64,000 bases of DNA from Epinephelus fuscoguttatus (Eukaryota > Chordata > Actinopteri > Perciformes > Serranidae), in the NCBI RefSeq assembly GCF_011397635.1, contig NC_064773.1:4484782-4548781 (forward strand), written 5' to 3'. The notes beneath the pieces are model-generated. The model did not search any database and was not told the DNA's origin. It worked only from the letters and a program-made list of their open reading frames with translations. Position 1 is the stretch's first letter; each line of letters opens with the position of its first letter. The translations under genes were made by a program, and so were the position numbers. Below are positions 33,090 through 45,167 of this stretch, piece after piece.

Positions 33090-35062
33090 CACAATGAAGT
33101 TGTCCTTTGACCTTTTGGATATAAAATGTCATCATTTTATCCTTTCAGACATTTATGTGAAATCTTGTCACAATTAGTGTACAAATTCCTAAGTTACGGC
33201 AAAAGACATGTTTTGCGCAGTCACAGTGACCTTTGACCTTCAACCACCAAATCTAAATCAGTTCATTCTTAAGTCCATGTGGATGTTTGTGCCAAATTTT
33301 GGGAAATTCCCTCAAGGCCCTTGAGATATTGAGCTCATGAGGATGAGATGCACACAAGGTCACAGCAAACTTGAGCTTTGACCACAAAATTGTTATCAGT
33401 TTATTGTTGAGTCAAAGTAGACATTTGTGCCAAATTTGAATTACTTTCCTCAGGGTGTTCTTGAGATTCCGCGTACAAAAAAATGAGATGGAGGAAGTCA
33501 AAATGACCTTGACCTTTCACTTTTTTTTTTTTTTTTAAAGATATTTTTTTGGGCATTTTTGCCTTTAATGGATAGGACAGACAAGTGTGAAAGGGGGAGA
33601 GAGAAGGGGAGTGACATGCAGCAAAGGGCCACCGGCTGGAGTCGAACCCAGGCAGCTGCGGCAACAGCCTTGTACATGGGGCGCCTGCTCTACCACTAAG
33701 CCATCGACGCCCCGACCTTTCACTTTTGACGACTAAAGTCTAATCGGTTCATCCTTCAGCCAAAGTGAGCTTTTGTGTGAAATTTGAAGAAATTCCCTTA
33801 AGGTGTTCTTAAGATATTCACGAGAAAGAGAAGGCAACATCTTTAATCACCAAAATCAAATCAGTTTACCCTTGACTCCAAAGTGGGCGTTTGTGCCAAA
33901 TTTGAAAAAAATCTTTCAAAGCCCTCTTGAGATATTCTGTTCATGAGGATGAGATGGAGGCATGGTCACAGCAACCTTAACTTTTGACCACTAAATTCTA
34001 ATCAGTTCATTGGTGAGTCAAAGTGGACTTTGCCAGTGCCAGTGCCGAATTTGGAGAAATTTCCTCAAGACATTCTTGAGATATTGCTGTCATGAGAATG
34101 AGATGGAGGAAGTCAAAATGACCTTGGCCTTTCACCTTTGACAAATAAAGTCTAATTAGTTCATCCTTGAGCCAACATGAATGTTGTGCCAAATCGAAGA
34201 AATTCCTCAAGACGTTCGAGATATTGCGTTCATGACAAAGAAAAGGCAGTGAGGTCATGCTGTCGTTGACCTTTAAGCACCAAAATCTATGTAGTTTATT
34301 TTTGATTCCAAGTGGATGTTTATGCCAAATTTGAAAAAAAAAAAAAATCCCTCAAGGCATTCTTGAGATATTGTGTTCATGAGGATGAGATGGACGGAAG
34401 GTCACAGCAACCTTGACCTTTGACCGCAAAATTCTTAGCAATTCATCACTAAACTGGATGTTTGTGCCAAATCTGGGGGGAAAAAAATCTTAAGGTGTTC
34501 TTGAAATATTCATGAGAAGAAGGCAGCAAGGTCACAGTAACCTTGACCTTTGACCACAAAATTCTAATCAGTTTATCCTTGACTCCAAGTGGATGTTTGT
34601 GCCAAATTTGAAAAAGAATTCCCCTCAAGGCAATCTGGAAAAAAAAAAATCTTAAGGTGTTCTTCAGATATTCATGAGAAAGAGAAGGCAGCAAGTTCAT
34701 GGTGACCTTGACCTCTGACCACAAAATTCTAATCAGTTTATCCCTGACTCCAAGTGGATGTTTGTGCCAAATTTGAAAAAGAATTCCCTTCAAGGCAATC
34801 TGGAAAAAAAAAAAATCTTAAGGTGTTCTTCAGATATTCATGAGAAAGAGAAGGCAGCAAGTTCATGGTGACCTTGACCTCTGACCACAAAATTCTAATC
34901 AGTTTATCCTTGACTCCAAGTGGATGTTTGTGCCAAATTTGAAAAAGAAAATCCCTGAAGGTGTTCTTTAGATACTGCATTCACAAGAATAGGATAGATG
35001 GATGGACAGACAACCCAAAAACATGTCTCCAGCTGCAGCTATTGCCGACGCGGAGGCATTAA
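33090..35062 (+). repeat. Tandem repeat of about 140-170 bp, some 11 units
   Basis: Each unit has GACCTTTGACCACAAAATTC, AATCAGTTCATCC, GGATGTTTGTGCCAAATTTG, CTCAAGGCATTCTTGAGATA and TTCATGAGAATGAGATGG. Instances of GTGCCAAATTTG-like words start near 33290, 33430, 33777, 33894, 34045, 34186, 34323, 34465, 34600, 34768 and 34930. The 3' boundary has GGACAGACAACCCAAAAACA and GCGGAGGCATTAAAA. This is a family I associate with many teleost genomes. Minus-strand frames across it repeat the same peptide words and are not genes. A SINE has inserted at 33525-33713. Confidence 0.8.
33525..33713 (-). mobile_element. tRNA-derived SINE with perfect target duplication
   Basis: The 14-bp direct repeat GACCTTTCACTTTT stands at 33511-33524 and 33714-33727. 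On the minus strand the element starts GGGGCGTCGATGGCTTAGTG (A-box-like TGGCTTAGTGG), has a B-box GGGTTCGACTCC, then CCCTTTGCTGCATGTCACTC, and ends AAAGGCAAAAATGCCCAAAA and poly-A. It sits inside the tandem repeat, so it is younger than the repeat array. Confidence 0.9.
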
Positions 35063-36111
35063 AACAATTAATGAGGGTGAAAATAAAAAAACACCTCTGA
35101 ATTAAACTGAAACATCATCATCAAAACCAATAAATACAAATAAACCAGTGCAAATCTGTGCAGTAAATAACAAACACATCACCATGATGAAGCACCATAT
35201 AAAACTTTATTTATCTCATGAAGCTGATCAGCATTACAGAGGCAGAGCTGCGGTGTGGCTTCCCGTCAGCAGACACACCGACGACGGCAGCAACACGCAT
35301 GCTCTCAGAGTCTGTGCAGCTTCTTTACAAAATAATGTACCAGAAAACACAGTGTGACACAATCAATAAATATCTCTTAAAAATCAAACAGGCCGAGAGC
35401 TGCGGGGTTCACGCCACAGCTGTGATATGTACAGAGATCTGCTCATTGTGTTCTGTGTTCAGTAATAAAGATTTTTTAAAAGAGTTTTTAGTTTCATGCA
35501 CTTTACCACCGTGAAATCGTAGCTGAAGGAGAAAACAAGCGACCCCTCCCCTCTGATGATTAGCCCTCCATACAAAAGTAACGATACAAAGAGGAACATT
35601 ATGATAGATAATAACAGAAATGTCATGTAGAGTCCACACAGAGTCAGATGCAACAGTGTGAGCATCAAAGCTGTGGACAAACATGTGCAACAAAGTCCCG
35701 TTTACCTGAGTGACCTCCTGTTACATGACCACAGTATGGATTTAAACTGAGCCTTACAAAACTGTAAGAGACGCCAGAATAGACTGACACGTTTATTCTG
35801 ATGATTACACGTTAGAGCCAGAAAAACATGCAGGAGAGAGGCAGGTCCAAATTAAAACCAAATAAAATTAAGCCAATTTTTGGCTGAGCTGAAGTTAAAG
35901 TTTTCATGAAATAAAGTGCTACATGATGGATCAAATTTAAACCGAATTTACTGAAAGACCTTTTCAGACATTTTAAAAGAGGCTCATGTGTTTCATTCCA
36001 CCAGCTGTTAATAGTTAACAATCAACAGGGAATCCTAGAAATGTAAGATTTTTTAAATGGGGTTTGGTTGAATGGTCTAAAACTTAAAAACATCTGAATC
36101 AAATCAACACT
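35063..36111. other. Intergenic between CRADD and SOCS2
   Basis: No exon recognised. Bases 35920-36090 hold a unit of the satellite-like family (GGTTTGGTTGAATGGTCT at 36060). Confidence 0.4.
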
Positions 36112-36604
36112 GTAGCCTGATGTGCACCTCCCCGAAAATTAACTCCTCCTGTCTCTGTAAGCTGAAACCATTTCCCTCAGTGGAAACAAAGCTTTTATTT
36201 ACTTTAATTTCACAGATAAGAAACAATAAATTGTGAAGACAATAAAGCCTCCACAAAATAGCATTTTAAGTCTTGTGTGTGATTTATCCTGGCTTCATAT
36301 GAGCAGAGGAAATCTCCACTAGTTGCTAGGCTAATTTATACAATGTAAAATGCCATAGGCTCGTACTAATAACGTTAGCATGTTGTATTTGTTTGGAAAA
36401 CGTGTTTAGTATAAGACAGTTGTTCTGTCAGTGAACCTTGTGAGTTGTAATGGAGCCAAATTTTGTAACGTTACCTTTGTTAAATGTTGCTGTTGTTCCT
36501 GGTTTCATATGAGTAGAGGAAAAGTCTGCTAGCTGCTAGGGTAATTTAGACAATGTAAAATGCCATAGGCTTGTGCTAATAATGTTAGCATGTTGTATTT
36601 GTGA
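36112..36604 (+). repeat. Left copy of an inverted repeat pair flanking SOCS2
   Basis: Reads GTAGCCTGATGTGCACCTCC, CTGAAACCATTTCCCTCAGT, AACAATAAATTGTGAAGACA, then two tandem sub-units with CTTCATATGAGCAGAGGAAA, ACAATGTAAAATGCCATAGG and AACGTTAGCATGTTGTATTT. The reverse complement of all this is at 45921-46652. Similarity is about 90% by eye. Confidence 0.8.
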
Positions 36605-36654
36605 ATGGCTTATAGTGAAGCTGATGCCACTAAATCCCCTTAAATCTTGCACAA

Positions 36655-36765
36655 TGTTCCTTTAAAAGAGGCTCACATGTTACGTTCCACCAGGTGTTGG
36701 AAGGAATCCTAAAAACCTAAGATTTGTAAATGGAGTTTGGTTGGATGGTCTCCACAGAACAAAAC
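36655..36765 (+). repeat. Satellite-like unit
   Basis: AAAAGAGGCTCACATGTTAC to GGAGTTTGGTTGGATGGTCT repeats the unit at 35976-36080, so two such units bracket the left inverted-repeat copy. Confidence 0.6.
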
Positions 36766-39700
36766 ACAAAAGAGGACAAAACTATCTAAAGCTGTATTTT
36801 TGAGGACATGCTGGGACTACAGGGCCTTTGTTTTCTTGTCATCTGATTGGTCCAGAGTCACAGAGTACTACATCCGACAGGGACAAAGTCCAACAGAAAC
36901 CCGGAGAGGTGCCCTATTAAGGCTTTGACTCTGACATGTGTCGGGATGAAAAACAACACGGAGGACGTCGGCTTGTTTGTTACGCTGCTCATCGATCGGG
37001 AAACCTCGTCCTGCTGCCTCACTGACGTTTGACCCTAACTGAACCTTTCATGGTCATCACTCAGCCAATCAGAGGGCTTCTTTCCCTGTGTTGAAAACAA
37101 CAAACTGACTGGAGAGAGGATGATGTAAAGATTTTATGTTTCTGAAACAGGAAATGTTTCACCTTTCTCTTTAAGTTTTTAGTTAATTTCAGCTGATTCA
37201 CATTTGTGTAACAATTTATTGCACCGGCCTATAATTCCCTTTGTCTTTCGTAATGCTATTTATTTGATGCTTAATGCTATTTTGCTGGAAAATGCATATT
37301 TTGCTGTATTTACAGGTCCATAATGTCTGAACAATTTCATTAAAATTACTGAGCGAGTGTCTGTGACAGAATGATGTGATTTGGTGATACTTAAAGAAGA
37401 AATAGAGATACGAGTCAGTTGAGTCTTTAAGTTTGCAGCTCAGTGTACAATTTAACAAATATAGAAAATAAAGTTTCCAATAATAAATGATTAACAATAA
37501 ATATTCACTTGGGTTTAAATTGAGCTTTTGTTTCAAGGATACTCTTCAGGTAATCAACAAATGCTTTTAAATGTAACCCAATTAACTAAACTCTAATGTA
37601 AAGCTGAAACAATTAGTTATTTAATTAATTTAATTATTTTTACTTTTCAAGCCACAGAAATGTGAAAGTTAAATTAAATATGGAAAAAATACATAAATAA
37701 ATTAAATATGTTGCTTTGGGCCATGACACACTCTCTCTGAAGGTTTACAGACCAAATAATTAATTTAAAAATATAGTAATAAAGAAAGAAAAACACAAAA
37801 CAGATTCCTTTCCACTTCACTGCAGACTAAAGAAGGGATATCAATAGTTAATTTTCCTAAAATATTTTTGACTGGTTACGCACGTTAGTCAAAAGGTTAT
37901 TTTTGCTGCTTTTCAGTTTTTTTGCAGTGCGCACCGACCGGGTTTGGTGGGAGCTAGCTTGCTAGCTAGCATCGCAACTTTTTCAGTGGTTACTGCTAGT
38001 AACACCGTCCTGACCCAACAGCTTTGCTGAGAAAATGTTGTTCCCGACCTCTGGTGTCCCGCCTGCTCGTCCCGGCGAGTAAATGGCTAAATTTTGACCT
38101 GCAAACCTCCTTTAGCATTAGCTGTGTTAGCAGTGTTAGCATTGTCAACTACGACAACGCTAAACGCGAAGCCGCTTACTAGCCATGGCGACCTGAGGGG
38201 AGACCAGACGCAATGCTGTCCTACCACCCCACTAATGAGCTTCCACCCGAACTGGGTGGTGCTCGGTGCAGAGCGACCAAAACTAACGTTAGCTTACCAC
38301 TGGAGACTGGAGGATGGGCAGTGGGCGCTACGTTTCTGCAGCTAGCTGTTTTTCTGTCTGTCAGCAAAGCCAACAGAATATAAAATAAAAGACATTTACA
38401 TCACAAAACATTAAAACTTTACCACCTCTGAAAGCTCACTGAGGATAGGAGGTGCCGTACTAAAAAGAAAGGCTTCTTGTATTTTGCTTTATTTTGAGAT
38501 TGTTCCTTACAAAAATAGTGCGGTTAGTAATTGGCGTTTGGGCTGTCTCTCTGCCAAAATTTGATTTTTCCAGCTTCTCAAATTTTAAAGATTTTATGTT
38601 GCTCTCTTTTTTATATCTCAGTAAACTGAATATTTTTGGGTTGTGGAACTTTGATCAGAAAAAAAAGACACCCGAAGACAAAATCTCGGGCTGTGTTAAA
38701 CTACAAACAAGTGTTTTCCTGTCAGTATTTTGTAGTCTTGCATTGCCAAATCTATCTCGTAGCCAGAAATACTCGATAATTTCTTGTTTCTAAAATGTTC
38801 GTAGGCATGGGTCAAAGTTTCTCCTATCAAGTCTGTTTTTATAGATCACGATTTTTCCTGTGGGAAGTGGCGTTTGCCTCTTTCAGGCCTCGTTTTGTGT
38901 GTACACCATGCTTATAAATGAAACCAAGGGTTCAGCGAGAGTGCTGTTGCAAAACAGTGTCAAGAGGTAACTTGTTTTGGTGGAGAGGCGAGCGCTGGAA
39001 TTCGTCACCGATCAGACGGGGTATGTTTTAGCAGTGTGGGGCAGGTTTCTGTAATTGCTTTCAGAGTGAAACGTTTCAGTTGCTGCTTTTGCATTGGTTA
39101 GCACCTCGAGTTTTTCAGCTCTATGAGCTTTGTGTTCTTGCAGGAGTGCCCTGAACGCCTCAAACTGAAAAAACTTAACTCAGAGCAGTAAAGCACTCGA
39201 CGTTATTGCAGTTTTCTTGTCCCGTCAGATAAACTGAGAGACAGGACTTCTGTGGCAGTGCAGAGTTTAAAGCTAACGTTAGCTCACTTTCCACCAAGCT
39301 GCAAGACATATCTGAGCAAACTGTTGCCTCAACTACTTTCTAATGTTTTACAGCTGTAATCAGGCTGGATAACTGACAATGATTGTCAACCTGCCCCAGA
39401 TTCATCCTGAAATAAACCTTGAATCAACAACCATTCAGGCAAGGCCCCTGGACCAGCTGGTAGCGCCACTCTTTCTGAGGGTCTGTCCATTTTTAACGCG
39501 GAGAACAATGACTGGATAAAAAAATAATGTTTAGTCGCAGCTCTTGTTTGAATATCGGACAATATAATGACCTGGATCTCCAGCGTCTCTGGTGATCACC
39601 TGTAGTTTCTAAGTAACTCCAGAGCTGGAATCTGGAAACAGATCAGCATCGTTCTCTGGGTTCAAGTGCAGTCTGTAAATGTGTAAAGGCGTCATGTTGC

Positions 39701-40027
39701 TAAAGGTATTATTTTAAAGTCACACTGTGGTCAGTTACAGCACCACAGAGCAGTACTGACGGGTCACACAGGTACTTACTGCAGTGTGGTACATTCAGGA
39801 GTACTTCAGGGACTTTGTAAGAAGCCTGACAGAACATCATCAACCAAACATCCTGCTGAGGTTTCCTCCAGCTGTCAGACTCACTGGTTATTGCATGTCC
39901 CTGTGTCTTGCTGGGTTCTTGTAGTAGCAGTGCATGATGGGATTGGTCAGTGGTCAGACAGGCATAGCACACGGCTGATGCATTGCACTGGTATAACTCC
40001 ACAGTGAGCTGTAGTCCTGCTGGGTGC
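36766..40027. other. Intergenic / SOCS2 3' flank
   Basis: Contains a GC-richer, GCTAGC/GCTAACG-rich part at 37930-38345 that looks transposon-derived. A minus-strand AATAAA at about 38488-38493 could end a long SOCS2 3' UTR; no nearer clear signal was seen. No further exon recognised. Confidence 0.35.
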
Positions 40028-40503
40028 CTACACGTTGTAGGTGTAGTCTGTCAGGTAGTCCTTCAGTCTGTTGGGTAGCGGCAGATCCCGGACCTGCCGC
40101 GTCGTCCTGTTGATGGCGATGCGGCAGAGGTGCTGCAGCGATGGCGTGGCAGTGTACACCGGTTTGGTGAGCAGCAGCTGCACCGTGCCGTTGGGTGGCA
40201 TGGCCGAGGGCTGAGAGTTCGATGCCGCCTTGTCGCTGGTCCTGGACAGCTGGACGTAGTGCTCCACCAGGTGGACCACACTGTCGAACTGCTTCAGCTT
40301 CGGCTTCACCAGAACCACCGAGTCGAGCTTGAATTTACCATGTTTGTACTCGATCCGCAGGTTGGTGGGACCCGCCGACGTCATGGCGGAGATGGTGAAC
40401 AGGTAATCCCTCTGGGAACTGTCCCGGACCAGGAAGGTCCCCTCTGAGGCGTCCTGGAGGATCTCTTTGGCTTCGTTAGCCGTCAGACTGCCCCAGTACC
40501 AGC
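40028..40503 (-). CDS. socs2: SOCS2 coding exon 2: SH2 domain and SOCS box
   Basis: SOCS2 is the substrate receptor of a cullin-5 ubiquitin ligase that damps growth-hormone/JAK2-STAT5 signalling; its SH2 domain binds phosphotyrosine on receptors. The minus-strand exon starts after GTGGCGTCAG (AG at 40505-40504) and completes a GGC codon. It encodes residues 43-200: WYWGSLTANEAKEIL, the FLVRDSS motif with the phosphotyrosine-binding Arg69, TSAGPTNLRIEYKHGKFKLD, QFDSVVHLVEHYV, then a SOCS box with an elongin-BC box (SLQHLCRIAIN, 164-174) and a Cul5 box (LPLPNRL, 183-189), ending LKDYLTDYTYNV. The ending LKDYL and the TSAGPTNLRIEY segment favour SOCS2 over its closest relative CISH. Compared with human SOCS2, there is a small Ser/Ala-rich expansion after the SH2 core (around 130-146). 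The spliced product has 200 residues against 198 in human. The frame is intact. Confidence 0.97.
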
Positions 40504-40696
40504 CTGACGCCACAGAGAGACAGGAGAGAAAAACATGAGACACTTAAGGACACAGAAACACAAACAAATATTATTCGATCATTAAATCTGAGCTGCGAGC
40601 CAGTGTAACAGACTGTATACCTCTGGGATAAAGCTGAAGGGACGAGGGCTGCAACTAAGCGTAGTCTGAATTGCATATTGCTGTGTGAGGGCGTAC

Positions 40697-40823
40697 CTGT
40701 GTTCTTCAGGTCTTTCATGGCTAAGGCGATGCGGCTCTCGTCTGATTCCACAGCCCTGGAGTTGTTGTCGGCTCGTCTGTCGCTCTCGATGGTGTCTGTG
40801 GACTCGGAGGACTGGCAGGTCAT
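40697..40823 (-). CDS. socs2: SOCS2 coding exon 1: N-terminus
   Basis: The ATG at 40823 begins MTCQSSESTDTIESDRR and leads through RIALAMKDLKNTG, equivalent to the extended SH2 sub-domain helix of human SOCS2 (the part before WYWGS). The exon ends ACAG at the donor GTACGC (GT at 40696-40695). The junction ACA G|GC TGG keeps frame. An in-frame TAG lies 21 bases before the ATG, so this is the first usable start after it. The acidic and serine-rich residues 1-30 are not conserved with mammals. The exon probably begins near 40882 after a pyrimidine-rich CTGCAG acceptor (AG at 40884-40883), which leaves about 59 bases of 5' UTR here, including a tiny upstream frame starting at ATGTCTGAG. Confidence 0.93.
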
Positions 40824-42029
40824 TGGATTGATCCAACCTTCAGCCTAGGTTTAGGCCCACAGCTCAGACATGGGAACGGGGTCTGCAGCAGCCCGACGAG
40901 ACGGGAGGAAGACGCTGCACTGGTCTCTGCGCCAATGTCTGCACCAGTTTATACTGGAGATAAAGAAACGCCATCAAAAGAGTTCGACTGCCTCCAGACT
41001 GCAGCAGAAAAGTAATTTTACTGGAGACTCGTCCATTTTTTCTCAAAATAAACTACATTCAACCTCACAGAGAAGAGCTCTTTTTACAAAACATCAGAGG
41101 TGTGTGTTAAATTCTGCAAACGTGATTCAAACAGCACAAAATTAAAAACTTTTTAGAAAATTCTCTGACATAAAAATGCTAAAAACTCCCTGTGTTGCAC
41201 TTTCTGCTCTTGACTTAAATATCTTCAGATAAAATGAGACATTTGAAGATTTAACTTTGGACTCAAATGGACATTTTTTAAAAATGTCAATTGAGAAAAT
41301 AATCAACAAACAAAATGTCAATTAAAAAACGTGGTTTTACACTTTCACAGTCAAAACATCAAACACTGTGGACATGACAAAAATATATTAAAAGACATCA
41401 TATGTTACAAAAACTTAAATATAGTTTATCTATTGACACATGAAAGATGGGTGAGAAAAAAAAGCGATCACGTACCCGTCATACCTTCATAATTTTTTTT
41501 ATGCTGCAAAAAACGTTTTATTAGAAAAGCAACTTGCTCCTAGACACATGCTGCAACCTCTCCTCTCTTCTTCAAATGTAATGTATTGATTATTTCCGAT
41601 ATGAACATTCTTCATATGTGCACTTTTATTCATTTCATATTTCATTGCATTATTTTGATTTTTTTAATCTATATTCTCAGGTTAATTTGTATCCAACTAG
41701 ACAAACCAATGACCTTTACCTACCAATGTATTGTAACATCAAGAGGCCAGTATTCATCGAGATATCATGGAGCCCAACTGAGGACCATGAACTTCAACTT
41801 TTTAAACTCACCCTATGTCTTTGTCTCGACACAAAAAGGAACTTAAAGGTGGGTTTATGATTTATATCTAAATGTGCAAATAAACTTAAATCTAAACCAA
41901 AGCAACTAACTAACTGTGCAATGTTACTGTATTGTTCTGTGTTATCAAAGTGACCTCTGAATCTATTGTTACTCCCTATCCTGCTGTAATTACATAACAC
42001 CTTTATGGATCTTACAGTGCTACAGGGTT

Positions 42030-43063
42030 AGTTTCTTTTAGGCAGAATTGAAGAGTGGGCAGTAATCAACAGGAAAAAAAGGTATTTTATTATAAGCAGA
42101 TTTATACACCAGCCAAAGAACCAGGTGACCTTAAACTGCTAGAAATGTCAATAGAATTTGGTGTGACTAGTTTTCTCCTAATTGCAGTCTCTTTCTATCT
42201 TTGATATCTAAATAAATACTAATTGGCTGCTTTTGTATGCAGAATGTAGGATTAAACTAAAAAGAACAATAAATTATAGTTTTATTTTCTAGCAGGTTTG
42301 CACATGGCAACGTTAAATTGCTAATATTTCCAATAGAATAGAATTTGGTGTGAGGTAATGAGTCTCCATTTTATAGCTAGAGAATCTCTAAATACAGTAG
42401 GTGAGTTGTTTGCTGTAGACCAAATTAAAGACTGGACTGTAAAGAACAGAAGTTGTTTGTTTTTTCCGCGGCGATCATAAAATTCTCAATAGAATTTGAC
42501 GTTCATTAACAGAAGTCTTCATTTTATAGCTACATAATCTCTCTAAATACAGTAGGTGAGTTTTTTGTTGTAAGCCGAATTTAAGAGTGGACTGTAAATA
42601 ACAGAAGCAAATGTTTTTTTTTCTATATCATATCTATATACCAGCCGTCCACCGAGGAGACGTAAAAAAACATCTATGTAATTTAGATATATTAATCTCC
42701 TTCTTATTGTTGTGACGAGCACACACACTCACAAACACACACACACACAAAATAATTTTTTCCAGCAGGTTTGCACATGGTGATGTTAAATTGCTAACAT
42801 TTTGGATAGACTTTGGAGCAAAGTAATAAGAGTCTCCATTTTATAGCTACATAATCTCTCTAAATACAGCAGGTGAGTTGTTTCTTGTTGGCCGAATTCA
42901 AGAGTGGACTGTAAAGAACATAAGTAAATGTTTTTTCTCTATCATATCTAAACACCAATTTAACAGTTCAAGACAAAGCAGTTGCACAGGTACTCTTTCA
43001 TGTTTGTCATCACCAAATCTAGTGTATAATTAATTATCTGTATTCTTATTCAGAGTGCTTTGA

Positions 43064-43119
<56 letters not shown>

Positions 43120-44340
43120 CATTTTCAAGCAAGTTTAGTGAAATTGCTGAAATTTTGAATAGAATTTGATGTTAAGTAACAGGAGTCTCCATTTTATAGC
43201 TGGAGAATCTCTCTAAATACAGCAGGTGACTTGTTTCTTGGGGGCTGAATTAAAGAGTGGACTGTAAAGAACATAAGTCAATGTTTTTTTCTCTATCATA
43301 TCTAAACACCAATTGCAAAAAAATTTTAATGGACTTTGATTAAACAGTTCAAGACAAAGCAGCTGTGCAGGTGGAGTTTGTCATCACAAAATCTACTGTA
43401 TAATTATCTGCTTTTTGTATTCTTATTCAGAGTGGTCTGATCACCACACAACCACAAGAAATCATCATCATCTATCATTTTCTAGCAGGTTTACACGAGG
43501 CAACATTAAAATGCCAAAATCTTGAATAGAATTTGGCGTAAAGTAGCCAAATAAGAGTCTCCATTTTATAGCTAGAGGATCTCTAAATACAGTAGGTGAG
43601 TTGTTTCTCGTAGGCCGAATTAAAGAGTGGACAGTAAAGGACAAAAGTTAATTGTTTTTCCACCCTATCATATTTTTACAGCAGCCGTCCACCGAGGAGA
43701 CCTAAAATTGCAAGATTTTTTAATGGACTTTAGTTCAATGCAACAGTTCAAGACAAAGCAGCTTTGCAGGTGTTTGTATTCTTATTCAGAGTGGTGTGTG
43801 AGGAGCACACACACACACAAAAAAACATTTTCTAGCAGGTTTGCTTGTTGCAATGTAAGATTGATAAAACTTCGAATAGAATCTGGCTTAAAATAACAGG
43901 AGTCTCCATTTTATAGCTACATAATCTCTCTAAATACAGCAGGTGGGTTGTTTCCTGTAGGCCGAATTAAAGAGTGGACTGTAAAGGACACAAGTCAATG
44001 TTTTTTTTTCCTGATCATATCTAAACACCAGCCGCACACCGAGAAGACTTAAAATTGCAAGATTTTTTAATGGACTTTGGTTTAACTTAACAGTTCTACC
44101 AGATCCTTGCTAGAAAAACGGACAGGTGCTTTACACAGTGTCTTGTGTTTATCTAATTTAGATGTAGTAATGTGCTTTTGTATTCTTATTCAGAGTGGTG
44201 TGTGAGGAGCACACACACACGCAGATAATTTTCTAGCTGGTCTACACGTGGCGGTTGCACAACCGAGGGGATGCCAAATAGCTAAAATTTAGAACAAAAT
44301 TCGGTGTAATATGATAGGTTTCCTTATTTTTAGACATATT
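42030..44340. repeat. Tandem array with ~350-bp unit, about six copies
   Basis: Every unit carries GAGTCTCCATTTTATAGCTA, GAATCTCTAAATACAG followed by AGGTGAGTTGTTT, GCCGAATTAAAGAGTGGACT, CTATCATATCTAAACACCA, CAGTTCAAGACAAAGCAG and TTCTTATTCAGAGTG. A (CA)n stretch precedes TTTCTAGCAGGTTTGCAC. The TATAGCTA blocks start near 42374, 42522, 42840, 43192, 43565 and 43912. The (CA)n within the unit has expanded to about 24 repeats in one copy (43069-43115). Copies diverge by an estimated 10-20%. Confidence 0.85.
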
Positions 44341-44540
44341 ATCTATTTATTTTAAATATTACTATTTTTCAAATGAATAGTGAGCAGCATATTGTCTGTA
44401 GATAGAAAGATTTTACTGCTATAAAAACATAAATTTCCCAGCAGATGCAAACACCACTCGGTGTCCAACGTTGCGTTAAATTGCTGAAATAATTAATGGA
44501 GTTTGGCACACTGTGACAGTTTCTTCGCCCCCCGCTAGGA
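44341..44540. repeat. Decayed unit of the 350-bp family
   Basis: TAAATTGCTGAAATAATTAA followed by GGAGTTTGGC echoes TAAATTGCTAATATTTCCAA and GAATTTGG of the array units. Confidence 0.4.
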
Positions 44541-44677
44541 CACACTGAAACCAGGCGGCAGCACAGGTGCTTTACACAGACCCTCACACTTCTTATCACC
44601 GCCTCACCTGTCCGCTACGTGTTTAATAAACCACCTGATGTTATTTAACGTTGATTGATGACATAAAACAAACGTAC

Positions 44678-45080
44678 CTGAGCGGCTCGGTGTCGGAGCT
44701 AGCTGCTAACTAGCCAAAACCGTTGGCTCAGAACCAGCGATGCCAGTTTCTCCTCCACGAGCAACCCGACATGTCGGTGACATTCACGGGGTAAATCCAC
44801 AGAGACGTCCTCTCGTGTGTGTCTTTTTATTTTCTGTCCGCTTCTCCGTCCTCAACGCAGAAATGGCGGGTCGGCGCGGAGACAAACGGGGAGCGAAAAA
44901 CCGCTTCAGCTCTCAAACGTCAATCAGTCAGTCAAAGCGCGAGCGCTCCGGTGAGGACGCCAAACAAAACAACAACAACAACAACAACTAAACACCGATT
45001 TGTTGCCGTTTCCCCAGAGAGCTACAAGAGCACCGTGTGTGTCCCGAACATTGTGTCCGTCCACCCGTGACTGTGCTGGG
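44678..45080 (-). promoter_or_regulatory. socs2: CpG-rich promoter and likely non-coding first exon of SOCS2
   Basis: On the minus strand this GC- and CpG-rich stretch ends at a strong donor CTCAG|GTACGT, 3.9 kb upstream of the SOCS2 start codon, and has no long frame. Mammalian SOCS2 also has non-coding 5' exons. It includes a 25-codon upstream frame (44783-44706) beginning ATGTCACCGAC, which ends before the donor and could limit translation. The 5' boundary is a guess; the transcription start is likely between 44.95 and 45.1 kb. Confidence 0.55.
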
Positions 45081-45141
45081 GACAGAGCGTGTCCACCGAG
45101 CTGACTAATAACCGATATCACCATAAACACAAAAGAAGCAT

Positions 45142-45161
45142 TTCCAGGAACTTTCCAGGAA
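45142..45161. promoter_or_regulatory. socs2: Tandem STAT5-type sites upstream of SOCS2
   Basis: Two perfect TTCCAGGAA palindromes at 45142-45150 and 45153-45161, start-to-start 11 bp, lie just upstream of the presumed SOCS2 first exon. TTCNNNGAA is the STAT5 consensus and SOCS2 is a known STAT5 target induced by growth hormone and prolactin. The pair fits cooperative tetramer binding. Confidence 0.65.
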
Positions 45162-45167
45162 TATGGT

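Larger units (their letters stand above)
40883..44677 (-). other. socs2: Proposed first intron of SOCS2
   Basis: Runs from the donor CTCAG|GTACGT at 44677-44676 to the acceptor CTGCAG near 40884. It contains an AT-rich part without recognised features (40.9-42.0 kb) and the ~350-bp tandem array (42.0-44.3 kb). Transcript evidence is lacking; both splice sites are good matches to consensus. Confidence 0.5.

Noticed and set aside
33640-33710. Possible tRNA gene (A and B boxes on the minus strand)
   Set aside because: It is the head of a SINE with target duplication and poly-A tail; the cloverleaf is not intact.
40130-40447. Plus-strand 105-residue frame
   Set aside because: Antisense shadow of the SOCS2 exon.
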